The notes under the pieces were generated by a model. That model searched no databases. It was not told where the DNA came from and saw only the letters and a program-made list of their open reading frames with translations. Of a DNA stretch of 5,736 nt, positions 1-5,609 are shown one piece after another. How positions within the stretch are numbered: the stretch's first letter is position 1; each line of letters begins with the position of its first letter. The position numbers and the translations under genes are program-made. This DNA comes from JAVXNW01 sp036645575 (lineage in GTDB: Bacteria; Bacillota; Clostridia; Christensenellales; Aristaeellaceae). The stretch is taken from positions 1 to 5,736 of the forward strand of contig JAVXNW010000130.1 in assembly GCA_036645575.1 (NCBI GenBank), given 5' to 3'.

Positions 1-3
1 TGT

Positions 4-29
4 GAAAGGGGGCGAGCAGCCCACCTTTC
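4..29. other. Strong hairpin with one bulged base
   Basis: GAAAGGGGGC (4-13) pairs with GCCC (19-22) and CCTTTC (24-29) around a GAGCA loop. This gives ten base pairs with only A23 bulged. No T-tract follows on either visible side, so it does not look like an intrinsic terminator. It may be part of the structured element just downstream, or the 3' end of a transcript that begins outside the window. The pairing is read directly from the sequence; any role is unknown. Confidence 0.5.
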
Positions 30-41
30 GCGTTCAATAAC

Positions 42-158
42 CCGCGTGAGCGCAATCCGGCACCGCAGTGTCGGATTTCGCTCGCTGCGGCGAGCGACCG
101 GCCTGCGCGGCCGGACTGCGCAAGGCTTGAAGCCTTGACCACAGCTCCGCTCACGCGG
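42..158. other. Multibranch inverted-repeat element, candidate structured RNA
   Basis: A perfect 11-bp inverted repeat, CCGCGTGAGCG (42-52) with CGCTCACGCGG (148-158), encloses four hairpins. Hairpin 1 (54-77) has a 10-bp stem with one G-T pair and a CGCA loop. Hairpin 2 (78-97) has an 8-bp stem closed by C and G around TGCG, a UNCG-type tetraloop if transcribed from the + strand. Hairpin 3 (98-114) is CCGGCC/GGCCGG around TGCGC. Hairpin 4 (121-137) is CAAGGCT/AGCCTTG around TGA. The first three are directly adjacent, and single-stranded linkers lie at 115-120 and 138-147. An intrinsic terminator follows at 187-219 on the + strand, which favours + strand transcription as a small RNA or a 3' UTR. 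A palindromic DNA repeat is the main alternative. I see no promoter and recognise no known RNA family. Confidence 0.5.
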
Positions 159-186
159 ACAAGGCCGCTCCCGCAAAATCCCTAAG

Positions 187-219
187 ACCACCGCGCAGCT
201 TCCGCCGCACGGTGGTTTT
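187..219 (+). terminator. Intrinsic terminator for an upstream transcript
   Basis: ACCACCG (187-193) pairs with CGGTGGT (210-216) as a 7-bp stem, and the T-run TTTTCTT follows. The loop is GC-rich and could pair further. No gene upstream of it lies in the window. It ends either a transcript entering from the left or a small RNA containing the 42-158 element, and it insulates the AEC promoter at 298. Confidence 0.65.
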
Positions 220-297
220 CTTCCGCCTGCTTTCCCTATGCCGCAAAGGCAATCCGCAAATCATTTGCCGTCTGCCCCGCGTTTGTTTTTCATGCGC

Positions 298-326
298 TTG
301 ACGCGCGGGGAAAATTCTGTTATGGT
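298..326 (+). promoter_or_regulatory. Sigma-A-type promoter of the AEC gene
   Basis: The -35 box TTGACG (298-303) and the -10 box TATGGT (321-326) are separated by 17 bases. A TG at 318-319 makes an extended -10. Transcription would begin near 333, giving a leader of about 30 nt. The box quality and the position just upstream of the ribosome binding site support the call; the start site itself is inferred. Confidence 0.65.
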
Positions 327-353
327 TATTTCATCCAATTACTTTTGCGATGC

Positions 354-358
354 GGAGG
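354..358 (+). promoter_or_regulatory. Ribosome binding site deciding the AEC start
   Basis: GGAGG lies 3 bases before ATG 362 and 6 bases before ATG 365. The spacing favours 365. An in-frame ATG at 350 lies upstream of this site and overlaps its context, so it is unlikely to be the start. Confidence 0.7.
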
Positions 359-364
359 CTTATG

Positions 365-1297
365 ATGGCACAGGTTATGGGGGTTCTGGAGACGGTGGTT
401 CCGGTGTTGGTCATGCTGGGGCTGGGCATGGTCGCGCGGCGAACCGGGCTCATATCGCGTGCGGGCATTGGGGACATGCGCAAGTTTGTGATGAACATCA
501 CGCTGCCCGCAGTGCTGTTTTCGGCGTTTTCGACCGCCTCGTACTCGATTGAGAGCCTGTTTACGCCGCTTGCGATGTTCATCGTGTGCGTAATCGCCAT
601 GGCGCTCGGCCGCGTGGGCGGCAAACTCCTCAAGCTGCCCTCGCGATTCGTGCCCTTTTTGACGACCGGGTTTGAGGCGGGGATGCTTGGCTACGCGCTG
701 TTTGCGCTGCTGTACGGGCAGGCGGCGGTCGAGCGGTTCGCGCTCATCGACTTAGGCCAGGTGCTGTTTGTCTTCACGCTGTACACGGTGCTGCTGGGGC
801 GCATGGAGGGCAAGGCGGCCGACGCGGGCGCGATTGTGCGTTCGCTCGTGACGTCGCCCACGATTCTGGCCATTGCGGCGGGCGTCGCGCTGGGCGCAAG
901 CGGGCTCATGCGCGATATGCGCGCCTTCGGCGGGGACGCGCTGTGTCAGTCGATCGCAAATTTCATCTCGGCGCCCACGGCGGGCGTGATCCTGATGACG
1001 ATCGGGTACGATTTGGTGCCGCGCGAGATCCGCTGGAAAGAGGCGCTTTCCACGGTGGCCTTGCGCCTGTTGGTGATGGGCGTGTTGCTTTTAGCGCTGC
1101 TTCCGGTCGTGGGGCGCGTGTTCCCGAACGATCCCATGACCAAAAACGCGCTGATTCTGATGTTCCTCTTGCCGCCGCCCTACGTGCTGCCGATCATGGC
1201 GGACGACGAAGACGAGCGCGCCTACGTCTCTTCGGTTTTGTCGATTCTGACGCTTGTCGCAATCGCCGGCTTTGCCGTGCTGGCCGCACTTGCCTGA
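365..1297 (+). CDS. AEC (auxin efflux carrier) family permease
   Basis: This is an integral membrane transporter of the AEC/Mem_trans family, whose bacterial members move small organic acids or similar solutes; the substrate here cannot be read. The 310 residues fit the family's usual 300-320 and are almost continuously hydrophobic, consistent with about ten helices in two halves. Family-like stretches are KFVMNITLPAVLF near residue 40, FEAGMLGYALF near 100, and the C-terminal LPPPYVLPIMADDEDER segment followed by a last helix. The start at 365 follows from GGAGG at 354-358; 362 is the alternative. The gene is monocistronic by appearance: it has its own promoter (298-326), and a terminator starts 10 bases after the stop. 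I see no frameshift and no missing segment. No regulator or metabolic partner gene is adjacent, so neither transport direction nor substrate can be inferred. Confidence 0.88.
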   Translation: MAQVMGVLETVVPVLVMLGLGMVARRTGLISRAGIGDMRKFVMNITLPAVLFSAFSTASYSIESLFTPLAMFIVCVIAMALGRVGGKLLKLPSRFVPFLTTGFEAGMLGYALFALLYGQAAVERFALIDLGQVLFVFTLYTVLLGRMEGKAADAGAIVRSLVTSPTILAIAAGVALGASGLMRDMRAFGGDALCQSIANFISAPTAGVILMTIGYDLVPREIRWKEALSTVALRLLVMGVLLLALLPVVGRVFPNDPMTKNALILMFLLPPPYVLPIMADDEDERAYVSSVLSILTLVAIAGFAVLAALA

Positions 1298-1306
1298 TTT
1301 CGCGCC

Positions 1307-1330
1307 TTGCCTCCGCTTAAGGCAATTTTT
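1307..1330 (+). terminator. Intrinsic terminator after the AEC gene
   Basis: TTGCCT (1307-1312) pairs with AGGCAA (1320-1325) around the loop CCGCTTA, and TTTTT (1326-1330) follows. The short stem makes it modest in strength, but it sits directly after the AEC stop codon and before the next promoter, as expected for a transcription-unit boundary. Confidence 0.6.
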
Positions 1331-1374
1331 CGCGCATCCCACGCGCAATGATTCGGTTCCCGCGCGCGGATGAA

Positions 1375-1403
1375 TTGCGAGGGCGCATAAAATGTGCTAT
1401 AAT
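1375..1403 (+). promoter_or_regulatory. Promoter of the DUF4430/ECF S-component operon
   Basis: A perfect TATAAT (1398-1403) is preceded by TG at 1395-1396 (extended -10). The -35 box is TTGCGA (1375-1380), 17 bases upstream. Transcription should begin near 1410, leaving a leader of about 50 nt. That is too short for a cobalamin or other large riboswitch. Confidence 0.75.
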
Positions 1404-1421
1404 GAAGACAAGTTGACGCGA

Positions 1422-1436
1422 CGCGCCCGGGGCGCG
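1422..1436 (+). other. GC-only palindrome in the operon leader
   Basis: CGCGCCC (1422-1428) and GGGCGCG (1430-1436) flank a single G. As RNA, at least CGCGC/GCGCG would fold with a 5-nt loop. It lies between the promoter and the ribosome binding site. The sequence after it (GCTCATAATTTTTA) is not a clean T-tract, so attenuation is possible but unsupported. It could also be a DNA operator. Confidence 0.35.
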
Positions 1437-1449
1437 GCTCATAATTTTT

Positions 1450-1455
1450 AGGAGG
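1450..1455 (+). promoter_or_regulatory. Perfect AGGAGG ribosome binding site
   Basis: AGGAGG lies 5 bases before TTG 1461 and 11 bases before the in-frame ATG 1467. The spacing favours the TTG start, while codon preference favours ATG. The choice changes only two residues of the cytoplasmic N-terminus. Confidence 0.75.
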
Positions 1456-1460
1456 ATTCT

Positions 1461-1868
1461 TTGACGATGCACAAACAAGGCAAAAAGTGGCTGATCCTCG
1501 CGCTGGTTGCGCTGGTTGTGGTGGCGGGTGTATTTGGCTATATCTACTGGCGCAACGCCAAGCAGCCGGTCGCGGGCAATAAGCACGTGGCGTTTACCGT
1601 GGTTCACGCGGACGGCTCCGAAAAAGCCTATCCCATCGACACAAGCGCGCAGTTCTTGGGCGAGGCGCTCATGGCCAACAAGCTGATCGAGGGCGAGCAA
1701 GGCGAGTACGGCCTGTTTGTCAAGACGGTGGACGGCGAAAGTGCGGACGACGCCAAGCAGCAGTGGTGGTGCCTCACGAAGGGCGGTCAGGATCACATGA
1801 ACGGTGTGGATACCACCGTCATTGAGGATGGCGACGCCTATGAGTTTACGCTTAAGACCGGCTGGTAA
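1461..1868 (+). CDS. Membrane-anchored DUF4430 (transcobalamin-like) protein
   Basis: This 135-residue protein has a basic N-terminus (residues 4-9), one hydrophobic helix (about 10-30) and an extracellular domain (about 42-135) that matches the DUF4430 pattern. Visible landmarks are FLGEAL (65-70), IEGEQGEYGLFVKTVDGE (76-93), the paired Trp W102-W103, GV (115-116) and the end IEDGDAYEFTLKTGW. There is no lipobox cysteine, so it is held by the uncleaved helix rather than by lipid. DUF4430 resembles the C-terminal domain of transcobalamin and often occurs beside ECF S components, as it does here. A role in binding or presenting a ligand to the downstream transporter is therefore plausible but inferred. 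The start is TTG 1461 (5 bases after AGGAGG) or ATG 1467. The 3' end overlaps the next gene by 29 bases, implying co-translation. Confidence 0.85.
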   Translation: MTMHKQGKKWLILALVALVVVAGVFGYIYWRNAKQPVAGNKHVAFTVVHADGSEKAYPIDTSAQFLGEALMANKLIEGEQGEYGLFVKTVDGESADDAKQQWWCLTKGGQDHMNGVDTTVIEDGDAYEFTLKTGW

Positions 1869-2394
1869 GGTTGCGCTGCGGGAGCTCGTGCTGTACGGAC
1901 TACTTGGCGCCATTCTGGTCGCGGCGCAACTGGCGCTTGCGGTGCTGGCCAATGTGGAACTGGTGTCGCTGCTCATCATCGTCTACACGCTGGCGCTGGG
2001 CAAGCGCGCGCTGTTTCCGGTCTATGTATTTGTCCTTTTAGAAGGGCTGATCTTTGGGTTCGGGCTGTGGTTCATCAACTACCTGTACGTGTGGGCGCTG
2101 CTTGTCGGCGCGGTGCTGCTTTTGCGCCCGCACATGCAGGGGCGGCTCGGGTGGACGATCCTGTCGGCGAGCTACGGGCTGTTGTTTGGCGCGCTGTGCG
2201 CAATCCCGTATTTCTTTATCGGCGGACCGTCCATGGCGTTCGCCTACTGGCTGAGCGGCATCCCCTACGACTTGGCGCATTGCGCGGGCAATTGCTTTTT
2301 TGCGCTGGTGCTGGTCGCGCCGCTTGAAAGGGTCATGTTGCGCTGCGCCGCCGGCCTGGGTAAAAATATGCCGGAAGCGGCAAATAGAAATTGA
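1840..2394 (+). CDS. ECF transporter S component (substrate-binding membrane subunit)
   Basis: This is a 184-residue polytopic protein with about six hydrophobic segments (roughly 16-35, 40-54, 57-77, 81-96, 103-125 and 145-162), the usual size and topology of an ECF S component. Recognisable stretches are LVSLLIIVYTLALGK (41-55), VFVLLEGLIFGFGLWF (63-78), GALCAIPYFF (117-126) and YWLSGIPYDLAHC (136-148). These fit the S-component family that travels with DUF4430 proteins. No EcfA ATPase or EcfT is present, so it would be a group II system that borrows a shared energizing module encoded elsewhere. ATG 1840 is preferred: it gives a short basic N-terminus before helix 1 and lies 12 bases after GAGG (1824-1827). 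GTG 1804 and ATG 1828 are in frame but lie deeper in the previous gene, and GTG 1888 would cut helix 1. The ligand is not visible from sequence; cobamide-like ligands are a guess from the partner. Confidence 0.82.
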   Translation: MSLRLRPAGKVALRELVLYGLLGAILVAAQLALAVLANVELVSLLIIVYTLALGKRALFPVYVFVLLEGLIFGFGLWFINYLYVWALLVGAVLLLRPHMQGRLGWTILSASYGLLFGALCAIPYFFIGGPSMAFAYWLSGIPYDLAHCAGNCFFALVLVAPLERVMLRCAAGLGKNMPEAANRN

Positions 2395-2419
2395 TATTTC
2401 GCGCAAAGTATGGTAATAT
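2391..2419 (+). promoter_or_regulatory. Promoter of the GGDEF-EAL gene
   Basis: The -35 box TTGATA (2391-2396) and the -10 box TAATAT (2414-2419) are 17 bases apart, with TG at 2411-2412 (extended -10). The -35 box overlaps the TGA stop of the S-component gene (2392-2394), and no terminator lies between them, so read-through from the upstream operon is likely as well. Transcription would begin near 2426. The leader of about 80 nt contains a small hairpin, CGCTC (2452-2456) with GAGCG (2465-2469). Confidence 0.75.
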
Positions 2420-2506
2420 AAGGTATGTAAGTGATCAATGCTATCTTGGGGCGCTCGTCGCGTGGAGCGAATGGGTGCAAACGCCATTTAATGCGGAGGC
2501 AGCGAC

Positions 2507-5230
2507 ATGAAGTTTTTCATCGCCCTGTTCTCGGTTCTGGCAGACTTGGCGCTTGGACACGTCTGTGCGTGGGCGCAAGCGGAAGATGGAGTCGGCAAAA
2601 ACGGGGCTACTGGGTTTGGCGGGGGGGCGGTCGTGCTGGCGGTGGCGGCAGTTTTGCTGGCAGCGCTGTTGTTTGCGTTCCACGTCCGTTCGCGCCGCCT
2701 GCATGAGGCGCAGAAGCGTCAGAAGGACGAGGCTGCTGCGCGCGCCGCATCCGAAAAGCATCAGAAGGAACTACAGCATCTCGCCGATTATGACGAACTG
2801 ACCGGCCTGTACGGTCGCCGCGCGTTTTATCGCATCGTGCGCGAGACGCTCGATGCGCATCCCGACACGCGCTACGTCATGGTGCGCGGTGACATCAATC
2901 GATTCAAGGCCTTTAACGACGCGTTCGGCACTGCGGCAGGCGACAAACTGCTGGGCGACCTTGGCGCGTTTTTTTCTGCTTCCTCCCCCGCGAGCACGGT
3001 CACCTGTCGAATGCAGGCGGATCACTTTGTGTCGCTTTGGGAGGAAGACAACTTCCACTTGGACGTCGTAATGGCGAAAATCGACCAATGGTTTGCGGCC
3101 TATCCGGTCGCGTTTGAGTTTTCGTTCTGCGTTGGCATCTATGAGATCGACGATCCGACCTCCGACGTGGCGCTGATGTGCGACAAGCCGCTCTTGGCGC
3201 TCTATACCGTCAAGCACCAGTACGGCAACAAATACGCCTACTACGACGCACCGCTGCGCGAAAAGCTGGCGCTCGAGCAGGTGATCGTAAGCGGCATGCG
3301 CGCGGCCCTTGAAAGCGAGCAGTTTGTGGTCTACTTTCAGCCGCAGTACAGTTACTTAAGCGGACGCATCGTCGGCGCCGAGGCGCTCGTGCGCTGGAAT
3401 CATCCGCAGCGCGGCATGATCGCCCCCGACGTGTTCATCCCGGTCTTTGAGGAAAACGGCTTTATCACGACGATGGATCACTACGTGTGGGAGGTCGCCT
3501 GCCGGTACCTGCGCAAGTGGCTGGACAGCGGGACGACGCGGGTGGTGCCGGTGTCGGTCAACATCTCGCGCCACGACATCTATGACGCCAACCTGTGCGC
3601 CTACCTCGAGTCGCTGATGGCGCGCTATCGGCTTCCGGTGTCGCTTTTTCAATTGGAGATCACCGAGAGCGCCTATGTGGAAAACCCGCAGCAGCTGCTG
3701 GAGATGGTGCGCCAGCTCAAAAAGGCGGGGTTTGTCATCGAGATGGACGACTTTGGCTCGGGCTATTCCTCGCTCAATACCCTCAAAGACGTGCCGGTCG
3801 ACGTGCTCAAGTTGGACCTCAAGTTCCTGCATGGCGAAGACAACGCGCGCGGCGGCAACATCCTAAGCTCGGTAGTGCGCATGGCGCGCTGGCTGGAGCT
3901 TCCGATCATCGCCGAGGGCGTGGAGACGCACAAGCAGGCGGAGTTTTTAAAGACGATCGGCTGCGAGTACATGCAGGGCTATTACTTTGCGCGCCCCATG
4001 CCCGCGCCTGAGTTCGAAAAATTCCTCTTGGACACCCAACTTGGCACGCTCAGCAGCAGCAAAATGACCTCTGCGCTGATCGACATCGGCGAGTTTTGGA
4101 ACCCCGACTCCCAGATCACCTTGATCTTCAACAGCTTTGTCGGCGGCGCTGGCATTCTGGAATACGACGGCGAGCGCCTCGAAGCGCTCCGGCTAAACGA
4201 CAACTTCCTGGACGTGGTGCGCATGACGCGCAGCGAGTACGAGCCCTTCCGCACCAATGTGCTCAAGCGGTTCCCCGAAGAGGACCAGGCGCACATCGTG
4301 GAGGCGCTTCACTTTGCCATCAAGACCGGGCGCGAGGCCGAATGCGAGGTGCATACCCGGCCGACGGCCAAGCATCGCACCGGCCTGTACGACCGCATCC
4401 GGATGCGCCTGATCGGCCAGATGACGGACAGCTACCTGTTCTACGCGCTGATTGAAGACGTGACTGACAAGCACACGCTGTCCCAACAGCTGGACTCCAT
4501 CATGGCAAGCGTGCCGTGCGGCATTGCGCTGTATGAGATATCGGGTTTGGTTGCGCATACCGTCTATTTCAACGACGCAACCGCCGCGCTGTCGGGGTGC
4601 ACCCGGGCGGAATATCAGGCGCTGGCGGGCGAGGACGCCATGGCGATGATCTGGCCCGAGGACATCCCCGTGGTGGCTGCCGAGATTGAGAAGATGAGTC
4701 GCGAGACGCATGTAAACGGCTGCGTGTACCGCATTCACCACAAAGACGGCGGCTTCCGCTGGGTTCAGCTGTCCACTTCCGTCATGCGCCGCGAGGCCGG
4801 CGTGCTCTTGATCGCCGCGTCGTTTATCGATATGACGGCGCAACAGGCGGCACAGCAGCGCTTGGAGGCGCAGCACCAGCAGCTGTATAGCCTGTACAAC
4901 ACGGCGCCCTGCGCGATCGTCCAGTACAGCGCGGATGCGCAGGCGTTCTTCATCAACCAGACCGCCTGCGACATATTGGGCTATCAAAACAGCGACGAAT
5001 TTTTTCTTTCCACCGACGGCGACCTGTTGCGCTGCGTCTACCAAGACGACTTGGCGCGCTGGCGCGACGCGGTGTCCGAGGCGCTGACCGGCACGACGGC
5101 CATCTCATGCGCCCTGCGCATCGTCACAAAGCAGGGGATTATTCACCCCATCCGCACGAGCATCAAGCGCGCAAACCGCGACGATGGCTCGCCGCTTCTC
5201 CAAAGCGCGTTCGTCAATTCCGAAGGCTAG
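2507..5230 (+). CDS. Membrane c-di-GMP phosphodiesterase: degenerate GGDEF, EAL, three PAS-like domains
   Basis: This 907-residue protein is predicted to hydrolyse c-di-GMP at the inner face of the membrane. A signal-like segment (1-23, possible cleavage after AWA) and one helix (about 41-58) leave almost no external domain; a charged, coiled-coil-like linker follows (60-93). The GGDEF domain (about 94-250) keeps DELTGL (96-101) and D129/K134/N137, but GGDEF is replaced by QADHF (170-174) and the RxxD inhibitory site is absent, so cyclase activity is unlikely. The EAL domain (about 258-507) has the full catalytic set: E292 of EAL, N352, E384, E387, D414-D415 in DDFGSGYSS, K435, E470 and Q490, so it should be active. 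Three PAS-like domains follow: about 529-655, 660-777 (with a PAC-like YRIHHKDGGFRW segment) and 785-907. The protein ends right after the last PAS strand. The start is fixed by GGAGG (2495-2499), 7 bases upstream. It may be sensor-controlled or GTP-stimulated; that is inference. Confidence 0.9.
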   Translation: MKFFIALFSVLADLALGHVCAWAQAEDGVGKNGATGFGGGAVVLAVAAVLLAALLFAFHVRSRRLHEAQKRQKDEAAARAASEKHQKELQHLADYDELTGLYGRRAFYRIVRETLDAHPDTRYVMVRGDINRFKAFNDAFGTAAGDKLLGDLGAFFSASSPASTVTCRMQADHFVSLWEEDNFHLDVVMAKIDQWFAAYPVAFEFSFCVGIYEIDDPTSDVALMCDKPLLALYTVKHQYGNKYAYYDAPLREKLALEQVIVSGMRAALESEQFVVYFQPQYSYLSGRIVGAEALVRWNHPQRGMIAPDVFIPVFEENGFITTMDHYVWEVACRYLRKWLDSGTTRVVPVSVNISRHDIYDANLCAYLESLMARYRLPVSLFQLEITESAYVENPQQLLEMVRQLKKAGFVIEMDDFGSGYSSLNTLKDVPVDVLKLDLKFLHGEDNARGGNILSSVVRMARWLELPIIAEGVETHKQAEFLKTIGCEYMQGYYFARPMPAPEFEKFLLDTQLGTLSSSKMTSALIDIGEFWNPDSQITLIFNSFVGGAGILEYDGERLEALRLNDNFLDVVRMTRSEYEPFRTNVLKRFPEEDQAHIVEALHFAIKTGREAECEVHTRPTAKHRTGLYDRIRMRLIGQMTDSYLFYALIEDVTDKHTLSQQLDSIMASVPCGIALYEISGLVAHTVYFNDATAALSGCTRAEYQALAGEDAMAMIWPEDIPVVAAEIEKMSRETHVNGCVYRIHHKDGGFRWVQLSTSVMRREAGVLLIAASFIDMTAQQAAQQRLEAQHQQLYSLYNTAPCAIVQYSADAQAFFINQTACDILGYQNSDEFFLSTDGDLLRCVYQDDLARWRDAVSEALTGTTAISCALRIVTKQGIIHPIRTSIKRANRDDGSPLLQSAFVNSEG

Positions 5231-5301
5231 GGAACCGCCGATTCAATTACCCCCCCAGCGCACCCGTCCATTCCGAAGGCAAACGCTCACGCCGACTCAA
5301 T
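5213..5301 (+). repeat. Imperfect direct duplication across the end of the GGDEF-EAL gene
   Basis: GTCAATTCCGAAGGC (5213-5227), which encodes the last residues VNSEG of the protein, recurs as GTCCATTCCGAAGGC (5266-5280) with one mismatch, 53 bases later. CCGATTCAAT (5238-5247) likewise recurs as CCGACTCAAT (5292-5301), 54 bases later. The segment between the two matching blocks differs (TAGGGAACCG against AAACGCTCACG). The pattern fits an old tandem duplication, or a repeat that has invaded the 3' end of the gene and now supplies its stop codon. Confidence 0.55.
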
Positions 5302-5446
5302 CCAAATAAACCCATGAACGCTGCGCAGGCAACCGCCTTTCGTCGCGCTCATTTTGTCATTTACCCGCGTCGCCATCTCGTCGCCGCCCGCAGCCATCCC
5401 CGCCCATCGCTTGCGCCCATCAAAAATGATGAAAGAACGTCGTGAG
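5231..5446. other. Non-coding, C-rich, repeat-like intergenic stretch
   Basis: No credible gene is seen. A 36-codon reading frame on the - strand (5397 to 5287) has no clear ribosome binding site. Short blocks resemble parts of the 55-bp repeat found later: CCCATGAACGCTGCGCAGG (5311-5329) and CCCATCAAAAATGATG (5416-5431) both recall CCCCATAAAAATGCGTGCAG (5641-5660). The stretch may therefore be a decayed repeat array. No T-tract terminator for the upstream gene is evident. Confidence 0.4.
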
Positions 5447-5535
5447 GGCGAAGTGAATTTTCGCCGGATTCGTCTTACAAAATCCCGACGTAGCGGCGCT
5501 ACGTCGAGGAATTTGTAGGCGGGAGATGGCGAAAA
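5447..5535. other. Long imperfect hairpin with a competing alternative stem
   Basis: The core is CGACGTAGCG (5486-5495) pairing with CGCTACGTCG (5497-5506). It is extended by TACAAAATCC (5476-5485) against GGAATTTGTA (5508-5517) with one mismatch and a bulged A5507. After a 10-by-10 internal loop the outer stem is TTTTCGCC (5458-5465) with GGCGAAAA (5528-5535). The same TTCGCC can instead pair with GGCGAA just upstream (5447-5452, 7-nt loop). No T-tract follows on either strand, so it is not a standard terminator. It could be a palindromic mobile repeat or a structured RNA. Confidence 0.55.
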
Positions 5536-5609
5536 TGCAGCCGCCGGCGCGTGCGGGATTTATTCAGCGCTTACCCGGCTCGTTCCGTTGGCGCAATCGT
5601 CGCAAAGGG

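Noticed and set aside
42..158. Integron attC site or tRNA-like element
   Set aside because: The attC core sites (GTTRRRY/RYYYAAC) are absent from the arms. There is no acceptor stem with CCA, anticodon loop or T-loop GTTCRA pattern.
238..552. + strand frame upstream of and overlapping the AEC gene
   Set aside because: It spans the AEC promoter and ribosome binding site and is Gly/His-rich in the overlap, typical of out-of-frame translation.
1404..1460. Cobalamin riboswitch upstream of the DUF4430/S-component operon
   Set aside because: The leader is only about 50 nt, with one small GC palindrome. That is far too short for the aptamer, and no B12-box is visible.
1317..1979. Long - strand open frame opposite the DUF4430 gene
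   Set aside because: It is antisense to two well-supported genes, has no ribosome binding site and resembles no family. It is a by-product of GC-rich codon bias.
2426..2506. c-di-GMP-I (GEMM) riboswitch in the leader of the GGDEF-EAL gene, suggested by GGGTGCAAACGCC (2473-2485)
   Set aside because: Only this short stretch resembles the aptamer. The paired second helix, the tetraloop-receptor parts and the room for both arms are missing in the 80-nt leader.
4193..5044. 283-codon - strand open frame opposite the PAS region
   Set aside because: It is a shadow of the coding strand in a GC-rich gene, with no start context and low-complexity composition.
5107..5445. + strand frame overlapping the end of the GGDEF-EAL gene
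   Set aside because: Half of it lies inside the PAS coding sequence in another frame. The remainder is Arg/Pro-rich with no domain and no ribosome binding site.
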